Assembly: GCA_018105865.1 (NCBI GenBank)
Contig: CM030872.1
Location: 5,364,516-5,428,515, forward strand
Direction of reading: 5' to 3'
DNA length: 64,000 bases
Origin: Metaphire vulgaris
Lineage: Eukaryota > Annelida > Clitellata > Crassiclitellata > Megascolecidae
The translations under genes were made by a program, and so were the position numbers. The notes beneath the pieces were generated by a model, which was given only the letters and a program-made list of their open reading frames with translations, made no database searches and was not told the origin of the DNA. Positions 9,853-21,451 of the stretch are shown piece after piece. Positions within the stretch are counted from its first letter, which is position 1. Each line of letters begins with the position of its first letter.

Positions 9853-10868
9853 CAGTGGTGGGCAACCTTTTTAATGCAGAGGGCCGCATGGAAATTAAGA
9901 TTGTTCGAAGGGCTGCATGTATTTTTTACAAATCTTGTCATTAAAATTAAAACATTCTTAATGCAAAAACCTTTAACGTTATATTATAACATATAATAAT
10001 ATATATTAGTCATAATAACATACTTAGTAGGTAGTATTTGAAGTAGCACTATGTGTTACTGAGTCTATCACGATCAGTTAGTAACTATTAGGTCAGGAAC
10101 AGTTAGCTCTTGATAGTTTGCAATTGACTAGTAACAGTAATTAACTAGGTATGTTAAAATTTTAATGAGATCTTTGCAAACATTTTTTAACAAGTTTTCC
10201 ATAATCTGGAGTTAAAGTACTGGTTGAAATCCGTAGTATAGAACGCAAATTTCTATCAGTGAGCTGAGACCTAAACTTTGATTTATTGATGTTCATGAAG
10301 AAAGGTCTGTTCACAAATGTAAGTTGATGCGAATAAAACTAATATCTTTATGGCAAAGCGTTGTATATTTGGAAACTTATCAAGTTATCATGTTTTAGTG
10401 ATGCATACAGAAGTCTGCTAATTCCATTTCTTTGAAATTCTCTTTAAGAAATTTGTCATTCTGCAAGTCTATAATTCCAGCTATTAATTCTAGCTGCAGA
10501 TCAGTATACTTCTACACAAGTAAAAGACATCATAGACTCTATGACTCATAGAGGCATAGACTGTCTTGTGATATTTTAATGAAAGTCCATGGCTCTATGT
10601 GTAAAACTTAACATCTTAAACTGTTATAACGATTGCGGCGGTGTCGAAAATAAACTTCGGGGTGAAGACATTAACCTCAACAATATGACATCCACAGCTA
10701 ACAGAATACAGAGGAAATTTATGTGATGAAAATGTTTAAAAATGTCATTCAGTGAATTTGTCTAATTTCTCAGATTAAAAATTGCGAAGAGTCTGAAGGG
10801 CTGGCGGGCCGCATTAAACATTTCCGCGGGCCGCATGCAGCCCGCGGGCCGTAGGTTGCCCACCTCTG
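9853..10868 (-). mobile_element. hAT DNA transposon with intact ends
   Basis: The left end reads CAGTGGTGGGCAACC (9853-9867) and the right end is the inverse, GGTTGCCCACCTCTG (10854-10868). Flanks are ctttatcc (9845-9852) and cattatca (10869-10876), a 6-of-8 match as expected for an old 8-bp duplication. GGGCCGCAT occurs subterminally at both ends in inverted orientation. On the minus strand at 10160-10330 the transposase C-terminus is recognisable: STYICEQTF, then MNINKSKFRSQLTDRNLRSI after a frameshift, as in GTF2IRD2-type hAT proteins. The 1016-bp length means most of the transposase is deleted. Confidence 0.9.
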
Positions 10869-10907
10869 CATTATCAAGTGGTTCTCTTCATTATCCAGTG
10901 GTCCATC

Positions 10908-10908
<1 letters not shown>

Positions 10909-10939
<31 letters not shown>

Positions 10940-10940
10940 A
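10909..10940. repeat. (TA)n microsatellite
   Basis: A short run of TA dinucleotides directly at the 3' end of the minus-strand R2 LINE fragment. Confidence 0.95.
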
Positions 10941-10943
10941 TCT

Positions 10944-11965
<1,022 letters not shown>

Positions 11966-12099
11966 TGACCGGAAATTCAGAGATGGACAATTCAGAGCTG
12001 ACAATTCGGAGAAGGACTAATATCGCCCAAAGTTGTATAAAGTTGTAAAACTGTTTCAAAATATGACTGTTTCAAAATATGTCGATAAATTTATACAAC

Positions 12100-12630
12100 C
12101 TATTTTATTATTATTATTATCCACGACAATTTATATAGCGCAGTAACATAACTGGAGCTAAAGTCAAGAGCGCTTTACAAAGGAGTCACTTATAAGAGAT
12201 GTTAAATAAGTGTGTCTTTAGGAGCTTCTCAAAACAGCCGACGGACTTCGCATTAATAACATCACTCGCAACGAGTTCCACAGGGCTGGTTTTCCCGCGT
12301 GACTGATCTGTCACCAAACACGGCAGTCTTTGAAGGCGGAGGGACGATCAGCAATGTCCGACTACTGGATCGAAGTTCCGCGTCTCTGTCGCTCGTCGTT
12401 GCCCTACATCACGAGTGTTGATATGTAGTCAGGACAGGTGGTGTCGTTCAGGGCCCGATATGTAATCAGGCATCGCTTGTAGGTGATGCGTTCTCGAACC
12501 CCGCCAGTGAAGCTTGTCTCTAAGCAACGGTGTCACGTGATCATTCCAGCGGGCTCAAAGATCAAGCGAGAGGATGCATTGAGCACCGACTGGAGGCGGC
12601 TTAGCTGGCTTTCGGATGTTTTATAAATTA
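12100..12630 (-). mobile_element. LINE family E 3' end
   Basis: A minus-strand fragment starting with an ATT-repeat tail (12101-12119) and the UTR GCGCAGTAACATAACTGGAG. Reading on the minus strand gives a CR1-type C-terminus: DVINAKSVGCFEKLLKTHLF, ending NISYK and a stop. The same sequence, very similar, recurs at 58833-59225, so this is a repeated family. Further in (12500-12630) are degraded remains of the region that normally contains RLQSVLN and TPLLRDLHW. Confidence 0.85.
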
Positions 12631-12879
12631 TTATATGTAGTTTGTGTCTAAAAATAATGATACTGAGCATTTTGTATTGAAGTTTGATGAATAATGAAGT
12701 TAATTCAATAAATTGATGTTATGGCTACATCCTCTTAAGTACTCGATTGCATTCCGGTTTTCATAATCTAGCACAACAGTCTACAATCAAGGCACCGACA
12801 ATTGTTATCATCGGGGCGAGATTAGTATTTATTTAAACTCAGTGAAACTTTGCTCCAATTGTCTGTCTGTCTCTGAATT

Positions 12880-12884
12880 GCCTG

Positions 12885-12919
<35 letters not shown>

Positions 12920-12957
12920 AGATCCTTGATCTGTATGCATATATATATATATATATC
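12880..12957. repeat. Two (AT)n tracts
   Basis: AT runs at about 12890-12916 and 12939-12956 separated by 22 bp of mixed sequence. Confidence 0.9.
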
Positions 12958-13174
12958 CTAGGGTAATCAATAACTTGCCTCGCAGCAACAACTCAGTAGA
13001 GGGTTGTCACTATGTATTCAACTACGTTGTCGGTTTCACAAGATCTCACCAAGACCAAGCTTGCACGTAAATTACAGCAGGAGCAGCACAGCATTCATCT
13101 TCTTCTATGTCAATTGGAACTGGGAGCAACGGATGGGAAAGAAATAAAGCATACATACGTGTCAACGAGGCTTT

Positions 13175-13440
13175 GCACGCTATGGTGACTGATTACAACA
13201 ACCGGGATCAATCACATACTTAAGAGACATTGGTCGAGTTTTAAACATTAATGTTGTTTGAATCCATGTGATTTATCTTTCATCAAGACTTTATACATTA
13301 TGTTGACCAATTGCAACAACCGGATCAATCACATACTTAAGAGACACGGTTGGCGTTTGAAACATTAATTAATCAGACATTAATGCTGTTTGCATTCTTT
13401 GAAACATTAATTAATTAAACATTGATGTTTCTCGCATTTG
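13175..13440. repeat. Tandem duplication of a unit of about 117 bp
   Basis: ATCAATCACATACTTAAGAG occurs at 13209 and 13325 within two longer similar units sharing AACAACCGG before it and AAACATTAAT after it. A third partial AAACATTAATTAATTA unit follows at 13400-13420. No coding content. It could be the remnant of an LTR or satellite; nothing decides this. Confidence 0.7.
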
Positions 13441-13469
13441 CCTGAATTAATTATCTTTCATCTTCAACC

Positions 13470-13930
13470 TCAATTATCCGTCCTTGGGCCTGTACTGTTC
13501 AGCCAAGTTTACATCATACCACATTCATCTTTAATAAATTTTCTGAATTTAAATCACCAACTCTATGCTATACGTCGATGATACTCAGCTATTCGTTTCC
13601 TTTTACCTTCTTTATTTAGCATATCTATCACCCATCTATTAACACTTCAGCCTCCTCGACCTACACGATGGACGTCTCATCTCACTCTTTTCGTGTCCAT
13701 TGAATCAGTCATTCCTGATAATCTGCAACCATGCCTTTTCATGCGCTGCTCCTGAACTTTCGAACTCGATCCCAGCTTCCTTGTGCAGACACTGCAAACA
13801 ATAAAATCTCACTTGCCACAATTTCTTCATTATCTCCTCATGTCTTCATATCTAAGCTTAAATCCGCTATATTTTTATTTGCTTACTTGCTTACTTTTAT
13901 TTAACCTACTTAGCTCAACTTCATTTAGAC
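13470..13930 (+). mobile_element. LINE family A 3' fragment, internally deleted
   Basis: A + strand relic. At 13480-13610 it reads SVLGPVLF and [13 protein letters not shown], then a damaged DDTQLFVSF, which is RT motifs B and C of family A. The sequence then skips to the family A C-terminal and 3' UTR region (13650-13870), the complement of 23290-23530. Stops abound. Confidence 0.8.
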
Positions 13931-14197
13931 ACAAATGAATTCTTATGATTCTCTCCCGGGGGTTGAAAAGAGCATTATGACTAGCTGTCTAATGGTCCAC
14001 ACTCCACATAATGCATCAAAGATTAAAAGTTGTGACATTTTGTCCCGTGACATTTTATCCCATGACATTTGTCCCCATGACATTTTGTCCGGCCATAGTG
14101 ATAGCATATTCATGTGGCTATTTTTACTTTGCTGCTCCAAAGTTGATTATATTTGCTACATAAGGGTACTGGTATGCCTAAATGCAATATATGAACA
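13931..14197. other. No gene recognised; includes a TGACATTTTGTCC repeat cluster
   Basis: Between the LINE relic and the MITE. TGACATTT(T)GTCC-type units occur four times in a row at 14033-14093 with 3-5 bp spacers. Otherwise no signal. Confidence 0.55.
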
Positions 14198-14205
14198 CCC
14201 TATGG

Positions 14206-14419
14206 CAGAGGTACTCTAACTTTTCTGAAGGCAGTCCACATCCAGTCTTCCATCATTCGTGTGGGTCCACACTAGTTACAAAGGAAGTACAATTACTCCT
14301 GTGACAACTACAGCATTAATTAGTAATTAAGCCAATATTACAGCTAGAAATTTCTCAGACACAGAAAGCTGGGGCGGTCCACAAGAACCGTGTCGCGGTC
14401 CGGATTGTGGAGTACCCTG
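14206..14419. mobile_element. hAT-type MITE, 214 bp, perfect 8-bp target duplication
   Basis: Starts CAGAGGTACTCTAAC and ends with the inverse-type GTGGAGTACCCTG. The 8-bp direct repeat ccctatgg flanks it exactly (14198-14205 and 14420-14427). TIR similarity is CAG-GGTACTC. GTCCACA-type motifs occur near both ends. There is no coding capacity, so it must have been moved in trans by an hAT transposase. The intact duplication suggests a relatively recent insertion. Confidence 0.92.
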
Positions 14420-14427
14420 CCCTATGG

Positions 14428-15096
14428 TAACAGTGCCTGATTTGTTGGGAGAAGTTGTAATTTACCGGTAATCATCTACTGGTTGAAAATGTTGGTCTGA
14501 CAGGAAGTGTTTTGGAAATGATCAACTCTGCTTAGTAGACAGGTCCAATGCTAAATAAACATCGTGTAAATACATCTGATTCATAGTTCCAGAAAATGGA
14601 AATGGAGCAAACAGAAATTTACAGAATAATTTACTATTAATAGTAGCTTGACATTAAAAGTATTTAGATTACAGCAATGACACAGAATTACTTTATTGCC
14701 TCCTCCAGATTTTGTTGCTTATTAGGACATAGCTCCTTGAGTGCTATAATAGCTTGGAAGCAAATGACCTAGCCTTAGCTGATCCATCAACCTGGATCAA
14801 TCCCCAAGCACTCATTTCCATTGGTTCAGTGTGGACTTTAATATGGTCTGTGTAGAGCTTTACACTGATGACTAATTAATTTTTTTTTTCATCTTTGAAC
14901 ACAATTCAATCTTCAACAATTTGACATTTATTCTGTTGAAGTTAGTAGCCCATCAGTCCCTTGGAACCCCTCCATCTTGTAATTTTTGCAAAATCATGTT
15001 ATTTATTTACCACATTGCTCAAGAAATCTGCCTTCGTTCATATTGTGCATGTTCAGACATGAATTAAATGATTGCATGCATCTGTACATTTAAAGA
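14428..15096. other. Downstream flank of the TRIM-NHL gene, no other gene
   Basis: AT-rich sequence with no ORF or repeat family recognised. It lies beyond the likely polyadenylation site of the minus-strand gene. Confidence 0.5.
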
Positions 15097-15102
15097 TTTA
15101 TT
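15097..15102 (-). terminator. Polyadenylation signal AATAAA of the TRIM-NHL gene
   Basis: TTTATT on + reads AATAAA on the minus strand, about 86 nt beyond the TAG stop codon, a plausible short 3' UTR. Nothing else nearby on the minus strand needs a signal. Confidence 0.65.
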
Positions 15103-15187
15103 ACACACCTTAGATATTATCTTGTTACTTGTACCTATCATTAACATTTAATTCCACTTTGTGTTTGAGTTTAGTCATAATGTATTC

Positions 15188-16860
15188 CTAGAGTTGAAAC
15201 ACTTTTACTTCTGCTCTGTTTGATGTGCTCTCCGTCACAACGAGATTACCAGAAGCTGTGATCCCAACAGCATATGGGTCCTTGATGCTGTCTTCTTTTG
15301 TCAGTAGGTGTCTGATGAATCGTCCTTGTCTTGAGAATAGGCTGATGCGGTCATTGTTACGGTCTGCAACAATTATACTTCCGTCTGCATCTGTGCAGAC
15401 TCCACGAGGGAATTTCAACTGACCATCGGCATTTCCAAGTGAACCAATCTTTCGGATGAAGTGACCAGTGCTGTCAAAGACTTTGACGCAGTGATTGTCA
15501 GAATCAGAAATGATGATCTCGTTGTGTTGACCGGTTGCAACATATAATGGGTTGTCAAACTGATTATCCTGCAGTCCTTTTGAACCAAACCGCTTGGCAC
15601 AAGTGAGATCAGTCTTGTAGATGTTGACTGAGTTGTCCCCTGTATCTGATATTATGTAGTTTCCATTGGGACTTACGGTGACACCACATGGACTGAAGAA
15701 TTTTCCAAGACCCCATTTGGTTATTGAGTTTCCAGACATTGAGAATACCTGCATTCTCTTCTGGGGTGCATCAGTTATGATTATGTTTCCCCTAAGAGTG
15801 ATGGCCACTCCCTGTGGTTCTACCATGCCACTTCCAATCATTCGGATGGTTCTTCCACTGCTGCTGAAAACTTGAAGTCGTTTGTTTCCCCATTCGCCAA
15901 CTATGATTTCACCATGTAAAGTACAGGCAACTGACAAAGGGTCACGCAGTTGGCCAGGACCAGCTCCATGGTGGTGGACCCAAAGATAAGCTTGTTTTGA
16001 TAAGTGATCTTGGCTTTACTTTGGTTTAGCATTGGAGTTATAAGTTTGTTGGGGTTCTGACCTGGAGCAGACACCTGTGCTGCATATCTCGCTAGCTCTT
16101 CTGTCGACAGCCATGCATCTTCAAATCGTCCAAAGTCTATGTCCTGCCGACTATGTAGAAATTTTAATATGGACATGACTTGTCCGCCTTCCGGGTGCAC
16201 CTGGATGGATGATCCCGTGTCCATGATTGTACGCATCCTTTGAAGTATCTCTTCGTGTGTTCCCATCGCCCTTACTGCCCGACTCCCACTTAATGCTGCC
16301 GCAAATTCTCCCATGCTTTTCATTCTCGAGATGTTGTACTTGACTCGGTCACGTTCTTTCTCTATTGCCTCCAGTTTTTCGTTACGCAGCCTTTTGAGTT
16401 CTTGAAGCATTTGAATTTCGTGTTTTTTTACCGCTTCCATCATTAGCTTAGAGTGCTCTTTGATTGCTGTTTCAGCCGACTGGCATGACAAGAGGTACAC
16501 CTGGCGTAGTGGATCTAGCTCTGAGGCCCACTTCTGAAGTTCTTTACTCTTTACCTGGACCATATTTGTCAGATTCTTGATTTCATCTTGCTGTTGTTGA
16601 ACGACAACTGGAATTTCAGATGCATCGTGATCACTGTGGTCATTCATGATGCACAGGATACAGATGACTGTGTCACACGTTTGACACATGTATTTTCCTT
16701 GTTCACCGGGATGAATCTTGCATTCAAGGTCAGCTGAAACACTTGGAATTGGTGTGGCTCTATTTACCACCTTGTGACCTTGAAACAACACATTCTTTGA
16801 ATGCTGTTTGAGGCATTTATCACAGTAACTCTTGGCACAGTTGAAACAATAGACAACAGC
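15188..16860 (-). CDS. TRIM-NHL protein, last coding exon (B-boxes, coiled coil, six NHL repeats)
   Basis: The exon begins right after a minus-strand acceptor (TTTCTTTTATTTAG, then GCTGTTGTC). The first residues, AVVYCFNCAKSYCDKCLKQH, complete B-box 1 started in exon 1. B-box 2 is CKIHPGEQGKYMCQTCDTVI followed by CILCIMNDHSDHD. A basic/acidic coiled coil of about 100 residues follows (16600-16330). At 15960-15188 six NHL blades are readable, for example NPLYVATGQHNEIIISDSDN and FPRGVCTDADGSIIVADRNN, ending KVFQL and TAG. There is no filamin domain, unlike TRIM2/TRIM3. RBCC-NHL proteins are ubiquitin ligases, often RNA- or protein-binding through the NHL propeller. The frame changes by one base between about 15940 and 16020 (PMLNQSKAKITYQNK in one frame, GAGPGQLRDPLSVACTL in the next), so as read the exon is broken. 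All other parts are open, so a sequence error is plausible. Confidence 0.9.
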
Positions 16861-17116
16861 CTAAATAAAAGAAACATTTTCAGGCAATTAGTAATTTAGC
16901 AATGCTGTGTCGTAACACTTAAAATTGTAAACTTAATTCAATTCATATATTCACACTCTATGTGCCAACTATTTTACTATCATCAAACATTCAAGCTAAG
17001 CTGTTTTTCCATAAATGTGTACCCAGTAGCCATCATTTTATCCATTCTCTTAGCAGCCAGTATATGGATTTTCAGTAATTACATGGACATTGCTATAATT
17101 TGCATGGGTTTAGATT

Positions 17117-17834
17117 CCCAAATCCCCGGAAAATCTCCCGACAATTCCCCCTGGACTTTCCCCTAGGACTTTTCCCACGGAAAATTCGCCTAAAGAAAAC
17201 AAAAAACCGTAATAAACCTTCTGGTCTAATAAACCACTCTCATAGTAGGAAAAGAAGTTGTGCAAATCAAATAGTTCATGGCTATCTTATACATATGAAG
17301 TCATAAGAAGTAATGCAAATCCATAATAAACGGTCTGTGTTGTTTGAATAAAAGCCAATAAATATAGTGACATCAAATTGAACATCAAATTTTATAGGAT
17401 GACTTCTAAACCTGCAGATTGCAGGTTATCCCAGCATAAAAAACTGTCACTAAAGCGCTCTTGAAATTCTCTCACAATGCTTAAGATTCGAGCATTGCAG
17501 TCTTTATATAATTTTTGGGTTGGCTGAGCCTCGTGTACTCCCAATTGCTGATTTACTACTGCGTTGCACAGACTTTGTTAAGCGCTTGAGGACTTTAAGG
17601 AACCGCCAGAAGTTTGAATGATATCCAGCAACGGTTGTCAACGGCGAATACTGTTATTATTTTTATGTAAGCGAGTTCAACCAATAATGCAGAAAATAAC
17701 CTTTTATTAAATAATGCATCTGTTTCCCCTGTTTCCAATGCTCTTAACTTAATGTTATAGGGGGAAATTTTTCGGGGGAAAATGTCCTAGGGGGAAAATC
17801 AGGGAGGAATTGTCGGGGCATTTCCGGGGGAAAG
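17117..17834. mobile_element. Long-TIR DNA element of about 0.7 kb
   Basis: The left arm (17117-17195) and right arm (17757-17834) are inverted copies of about 75 bp sharing CCCCGACAATTCC-, CCCCTAGGAC- and TTTTCCC-type blocks, with many mismatches. The 560-bp interior has no coding potential. TAGAT occurs at both edges (17111-17115, 17831-17835) and may be a target duplication. Superfamily undetermined. It directly abuts a Copia relic on the right. Confidence 0.7.
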
Positions 17835-18395
17835 TAGATGATGAAATTACTTACAAGCCTGATGAAAATAAGAATTCTCTCTTTTGCTACAGTGATACTG
17901 ATCATGGAGGAGACGAAGCAACAGGAAGATCAACCTCAGGAGTTGTCTGTATTTATTCTGGAGGTGTCATTAGTTGGCAAAGTCAAAGACCAGCAACAGT
18001 AGCTATCTCAACCACTGAAGCAGAGATTGTTGCTGCAAGTGAGGCTGTTTGGTTGAAACGATTGCTGAGCGACATCACCGACTTCACTGGAATGCCAGAA
18101 ATTTATGTTGACAATTAAGCCGCAATTCGACTTGCACAAATTCCCAGAATTACACAGAAGGACAAAACATATAAAGACACGTCATTTCTTTGTCAGAGAA
18201 AAAGGTGACCAATGGAGAAATTGGTGCCACGAAGATATCTTTAGAATTTCAGGTCACAGATGCTTTGACGAAGACACTTCCTCACCCAAAACTGTTGACT
18301 CTCATGAAAACTTTAGGCCTAGGGTGAAAATGACATTCAATCTTTTTTCAAAATTAGAAGGTGTAAAATCAGTGACTTTACAGGGTTTTGATAAA
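17828..18395 (+). pseudogene. Copia-2 RNase H relic
   Basis: At 17840-18117 the reading is LFCYSDTDHGGDEATGRSTS, GVVCIYSGGVISWQSQRPAT, then STTEAEIVAASEAVWLKRLL and IYVDN, which is Copia RNase H with its D, E and D residues. After a stop and frame shifts come NPEFHRRTKHI-like, HFFVREK and ALTKTLPHPK in successive frames, the usual end. No LTR follows; LINE D sequence starts at about 18400. It differs in sequence from Copia-1 and Copia-3. Confidence 0.85.
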
Positions 18396-18674
18396 AGATG
18401 ACTCTTTAGTAATATGTGCTCTTCGTAAAATGGTTGACAGTAATTGGACTTTTCTGTTTAATGCATTGACGTCTATTAATATTTTCATATGGATGTGAAA
18501 AATAATCTTTCGTCTAATTTGGATGATATTTTCACTTCCTTTGACCTTCATCAGCATGTTTACTTTCCTACCCATGATAAGGGGCACCTTCTGGACCTCT
18601 TGATCACCAGGTCAAATTCAACAATTTTATCCTAAATCTCTCCCTGTGAAACTTATTTATCTGATCACATTGCT

Positions 18675-20581
18675 TTGTCTGCTAAGATCACTTTTCCTCA
18701 TAAATATCCACCTTTATATAAAATTGTAAAATTTCGACCATGGTCTAAACTTGATTTAATAGCTTTTAGGACTGCTATTTCTACCTCTGAATTATTTACT
18801 AATCCTGCAGAGACTGCTTCTGAATTTGCAACCCAATTTACCTCAGTTCTTCTTAATATTCTTGATACACTTATTCCTTTTAAAACTAAAAAGGTTGTAA
18901 CCCGACCACCTCAACTTTGGTTCAATTCTGACATTGCTGAAGCTAGGCAATGTTGCAGCCAATTGGAACGACAATGGAAGTCTTCTCGTCTACCGAGTGA
19001 TAAGCAGAAATTTAGGGACCAGTGCAAAATTGTTCGTAAATTAATTTCTTTAACTAAATCCAACTATTTAACTGATCTTGTCACGCAAAATTCTTCAAAT
19101 CCTCGTCTACTCTGGAAATCTCTAAATAGCATTCTTCATAGGGAAAAGTCAAGTGTTACTCTTGGTTCCTTCTCTTCATCATCACTCCCAGATGTCTTCT
19201 CCAATAAAATATCTACCATTCGCCTAAAATTTCAGTTCATTTCTTCAACTGGTTTCTCTTTTCTGAAATCCCCACCAACTCTTCTTAATTCCTTTAAACC
19301 TACCACCCTTAATGAAGTTTGCCAGATAATCTTTACATCACCAATTAGTCAATGTACCCTCGATGTCCTACCAACTCAAATCCTCAGAGATTGTTTTGAT
19401 GTTTTAGGTCCAATAATAACAAACTTCATAAATCTCTCATTGCTTCAAGGGTGTTTCCCCTCTGCATTCGCTAATGCAGTTATTCACCCACTACTTAAAA
19501 AGCCATCTCTCTCTCTTGACGACTTGTCTAACTATAGGCCTATATCTAATCTTAATTTCTTATCGAAAATTTTTGAAAGGATAGTTGCTAAGCAAATGCA
19601 TGCTCATTTGTGTTCTAGTCCACATTACCTCCCTTTCCAGTCTGCTTACCAAAAATAACACTCTACCGAAACGGCTCTGTTGGCAGTCCATGATTATATT
19701 GTTCGGGCTATGCTGGAAAAGTTACTGCTCTTTTACTTCTTGACCTATCTGTCGCCTTTGATACTGTTGATCATTCTATTCTTCTTCATCGTCTTGAACA
19801 TTGGTTTGGAATCTCTGACATTGCTTTACATTGGGTTTCTTCATATTTAAATCCCCGCACTCAATCAGTGATAATAAATGAGAATCTCTCAACTCCCACT
19901 GATTTGTCTTGTGGTGTCCCTCAAGGCTCGGTTCTTGGACCTCTGTTATTTACTCTCTATACAACCCCCTTGGATTCACTTCTTGATGAACATCAAGTGG
20001 TGTATCATCTTTATGCTGATGATACTCAAATTCTCATCTCTTTTGATCAATCTTCTTCAAACTCATCCCTTAAGACTCTATCCACTGTCTTTACTAATAT
20101 TCAGTCATAGATGGATTCAAATAAGCTTCTTTTGAATTCATCAAAAACTGAGTTCTTGCTATTAGGTACTCCAGCTCAATTGACTAAATTTGAATCTTTT
20201 AAATCCGTAGTATTAGGAGATTCCACTGTTGTTCCTAAAAGTACTTCTGCTCGCAACCTTGGTGTGATATTTGACTCTCCCCTCTCTTTTACTAGTCACA
20301 TAAATTCAGTCTGCAAAATTTCTCATCATATTCGGGACATCTATCGCATCAGACATCTCCTCCCTAAGCCTGTTCTTATTCAGTTAGCCAATGCATTGGT
20401 ATCTAGTCGCCTAGATTATTGCAATTCCTTGCGTTTTGACATCACAAATTCAAATATGCAGAAACTCCAGAGAGTACAAAATTCCTTAGTTAGAGTCATA
20501 TCCAAAACTTCAAGATTCGAACATATAACTCCAACAAGACAGTTCCTACATTGGCTTCCTATCAAACAGTGGCGGTTCTAG
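18675..20581 (+). pseudogene. LINE-D reverse transcriptase
   Basis: 327 codons from 18675 hold the pre-RT region (NSSNPRLLWKSLNSILHREK) and the first RT motif ([20 protein letters not shown]), ending at a stop where the family reads STETAL. Motif A survives out of frame as [14 protein letters not shown] (19745-19795). From 19868, [20 protein letters not shown] is motif B and [12 protein letters not shown] motif C (about 20010-20045). From 20111 comes the thumb (LLLNSSKTEFLLLG, SRLDYCNSL), ending FLHWLPIK at the MITE. The catalytic residues exist but not in one frame. Confidence 0.92.
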
Positions 20582-20745
20582 GATTTGGCAAGTGGGGGGG
20601 CCGTTGGGGTGGCAACTTCTAATCATGGGGGGCCAATCATTTGTTGTTTAATGTATGTAGCATTAAGTATAGGGTCCCAACTGGGGGGCCAGGCTCTCAA
20701 TAGGGGGCACGGGCCCCCCCTGCCCCCCCGGTGGAGCCGCCACTG
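20567..20745. mobile_element. hAT MITE (CAGTGGCGG family), 179 bp, in LINE D
   Basis: CAGTGGCGGTTCTAGG at the left, inverse GGAGCCGCCACTG at the right, and the perfect 8-bp duplication ctatcaaa on both sides (20559-20566, 20746-20753). Removing it restores the LINE motif LHWLPIK-YQINYK. Two further copies are at 47591 and 61864. G-runs dominate the interior. Non-coding. Confidence 0.95.
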
Positions 20746-21160
20746 CTATCAAATACCAAATTAATTATAAAGTTTGTCTTTTGGTATTTAAAACCATATT
20801 ATATAATGAATTCTATCATCTTAAGATGCGACTAATCCCTCGACCACTGCTCAATCCACTAGGTATTCGGCAGGACTTTCATTTGTTGTTCCTTATTCTC
20901 GCACAGTCATTGGCACTAGTTGTTTCTCAGTGTGTGGCTCTAAGCTTTGGAATTCATTACCAACATCACTTCGTAAAACTAAACATTTATCATCTTTTAG
21001 ATCTGGTCTTAAAACTTACCTGTTTGACTTGGCTTATCCCTCTTAGATTGCTCCCCCGCTGTTCTGACTGATCATCCGGATTGATTTGGCTCTAATTCTA
21101 TTTGGATTTGGTACGCCATCAGCTGATGCCCTCGGCATTATGATAGTGGTTCCATAGAAG

Positions 21161-21206
<46 letters not shown>

Positions 21207-21451
21207 AATAGCCTAGACTGATCATGGCCTATAGCCATGACCAGTCTAGTTGCAGCAACTGAGGCTAAAGTTCCACCATTTTGCTAAGCTCAGGAGTGTG
21301 TTAACTTATCGTTAATACTTTAATGTGGCAAATTCGTTGAAATTCCGGCATGCACAGCGTACAACAGAACGGCCTCTAATTCCTAAGCTAACCGACCTAA
21401 AATTAATTCCTACGGCAAAAAATAGCTTATATAATCATTAATCTATATATA

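Larger units (their letters stand above)
18400..21206 (+). mobile_element. LINE family D (CR1/L2-like), near complete except the 5' end
   Basis: Starts within the endonuclease C-terminus (NNLSSNLDDIFTSFDLHQHV, SDHIAL at about 18660) and continues through the linker, reverse transcriptase and C-terminal region to a UTR (TGATGCCCTCGGCATTATGA) and a GATT tail at 21163-21206. A 179-bp MITE splits it at 20567. Stop codons and frameshifts at 19660, 19740 and 20110 inactivate it. Its 3' UTR is the same family as the fragment at 2001-2120. Confidence 0.9.

Noticed and set aside
13175..13440. CRISPR-like or regulatory array
   Set aside because: Only two to three long degenerate units in a eukaryotic genome; a simple tandem duplication.
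15961..16025. A tiny intron explaining the TRIM frame change
   Set aside because: The two frames overlap by only tens of bases and no GT...AG pair in the overlap joins them sensibly.
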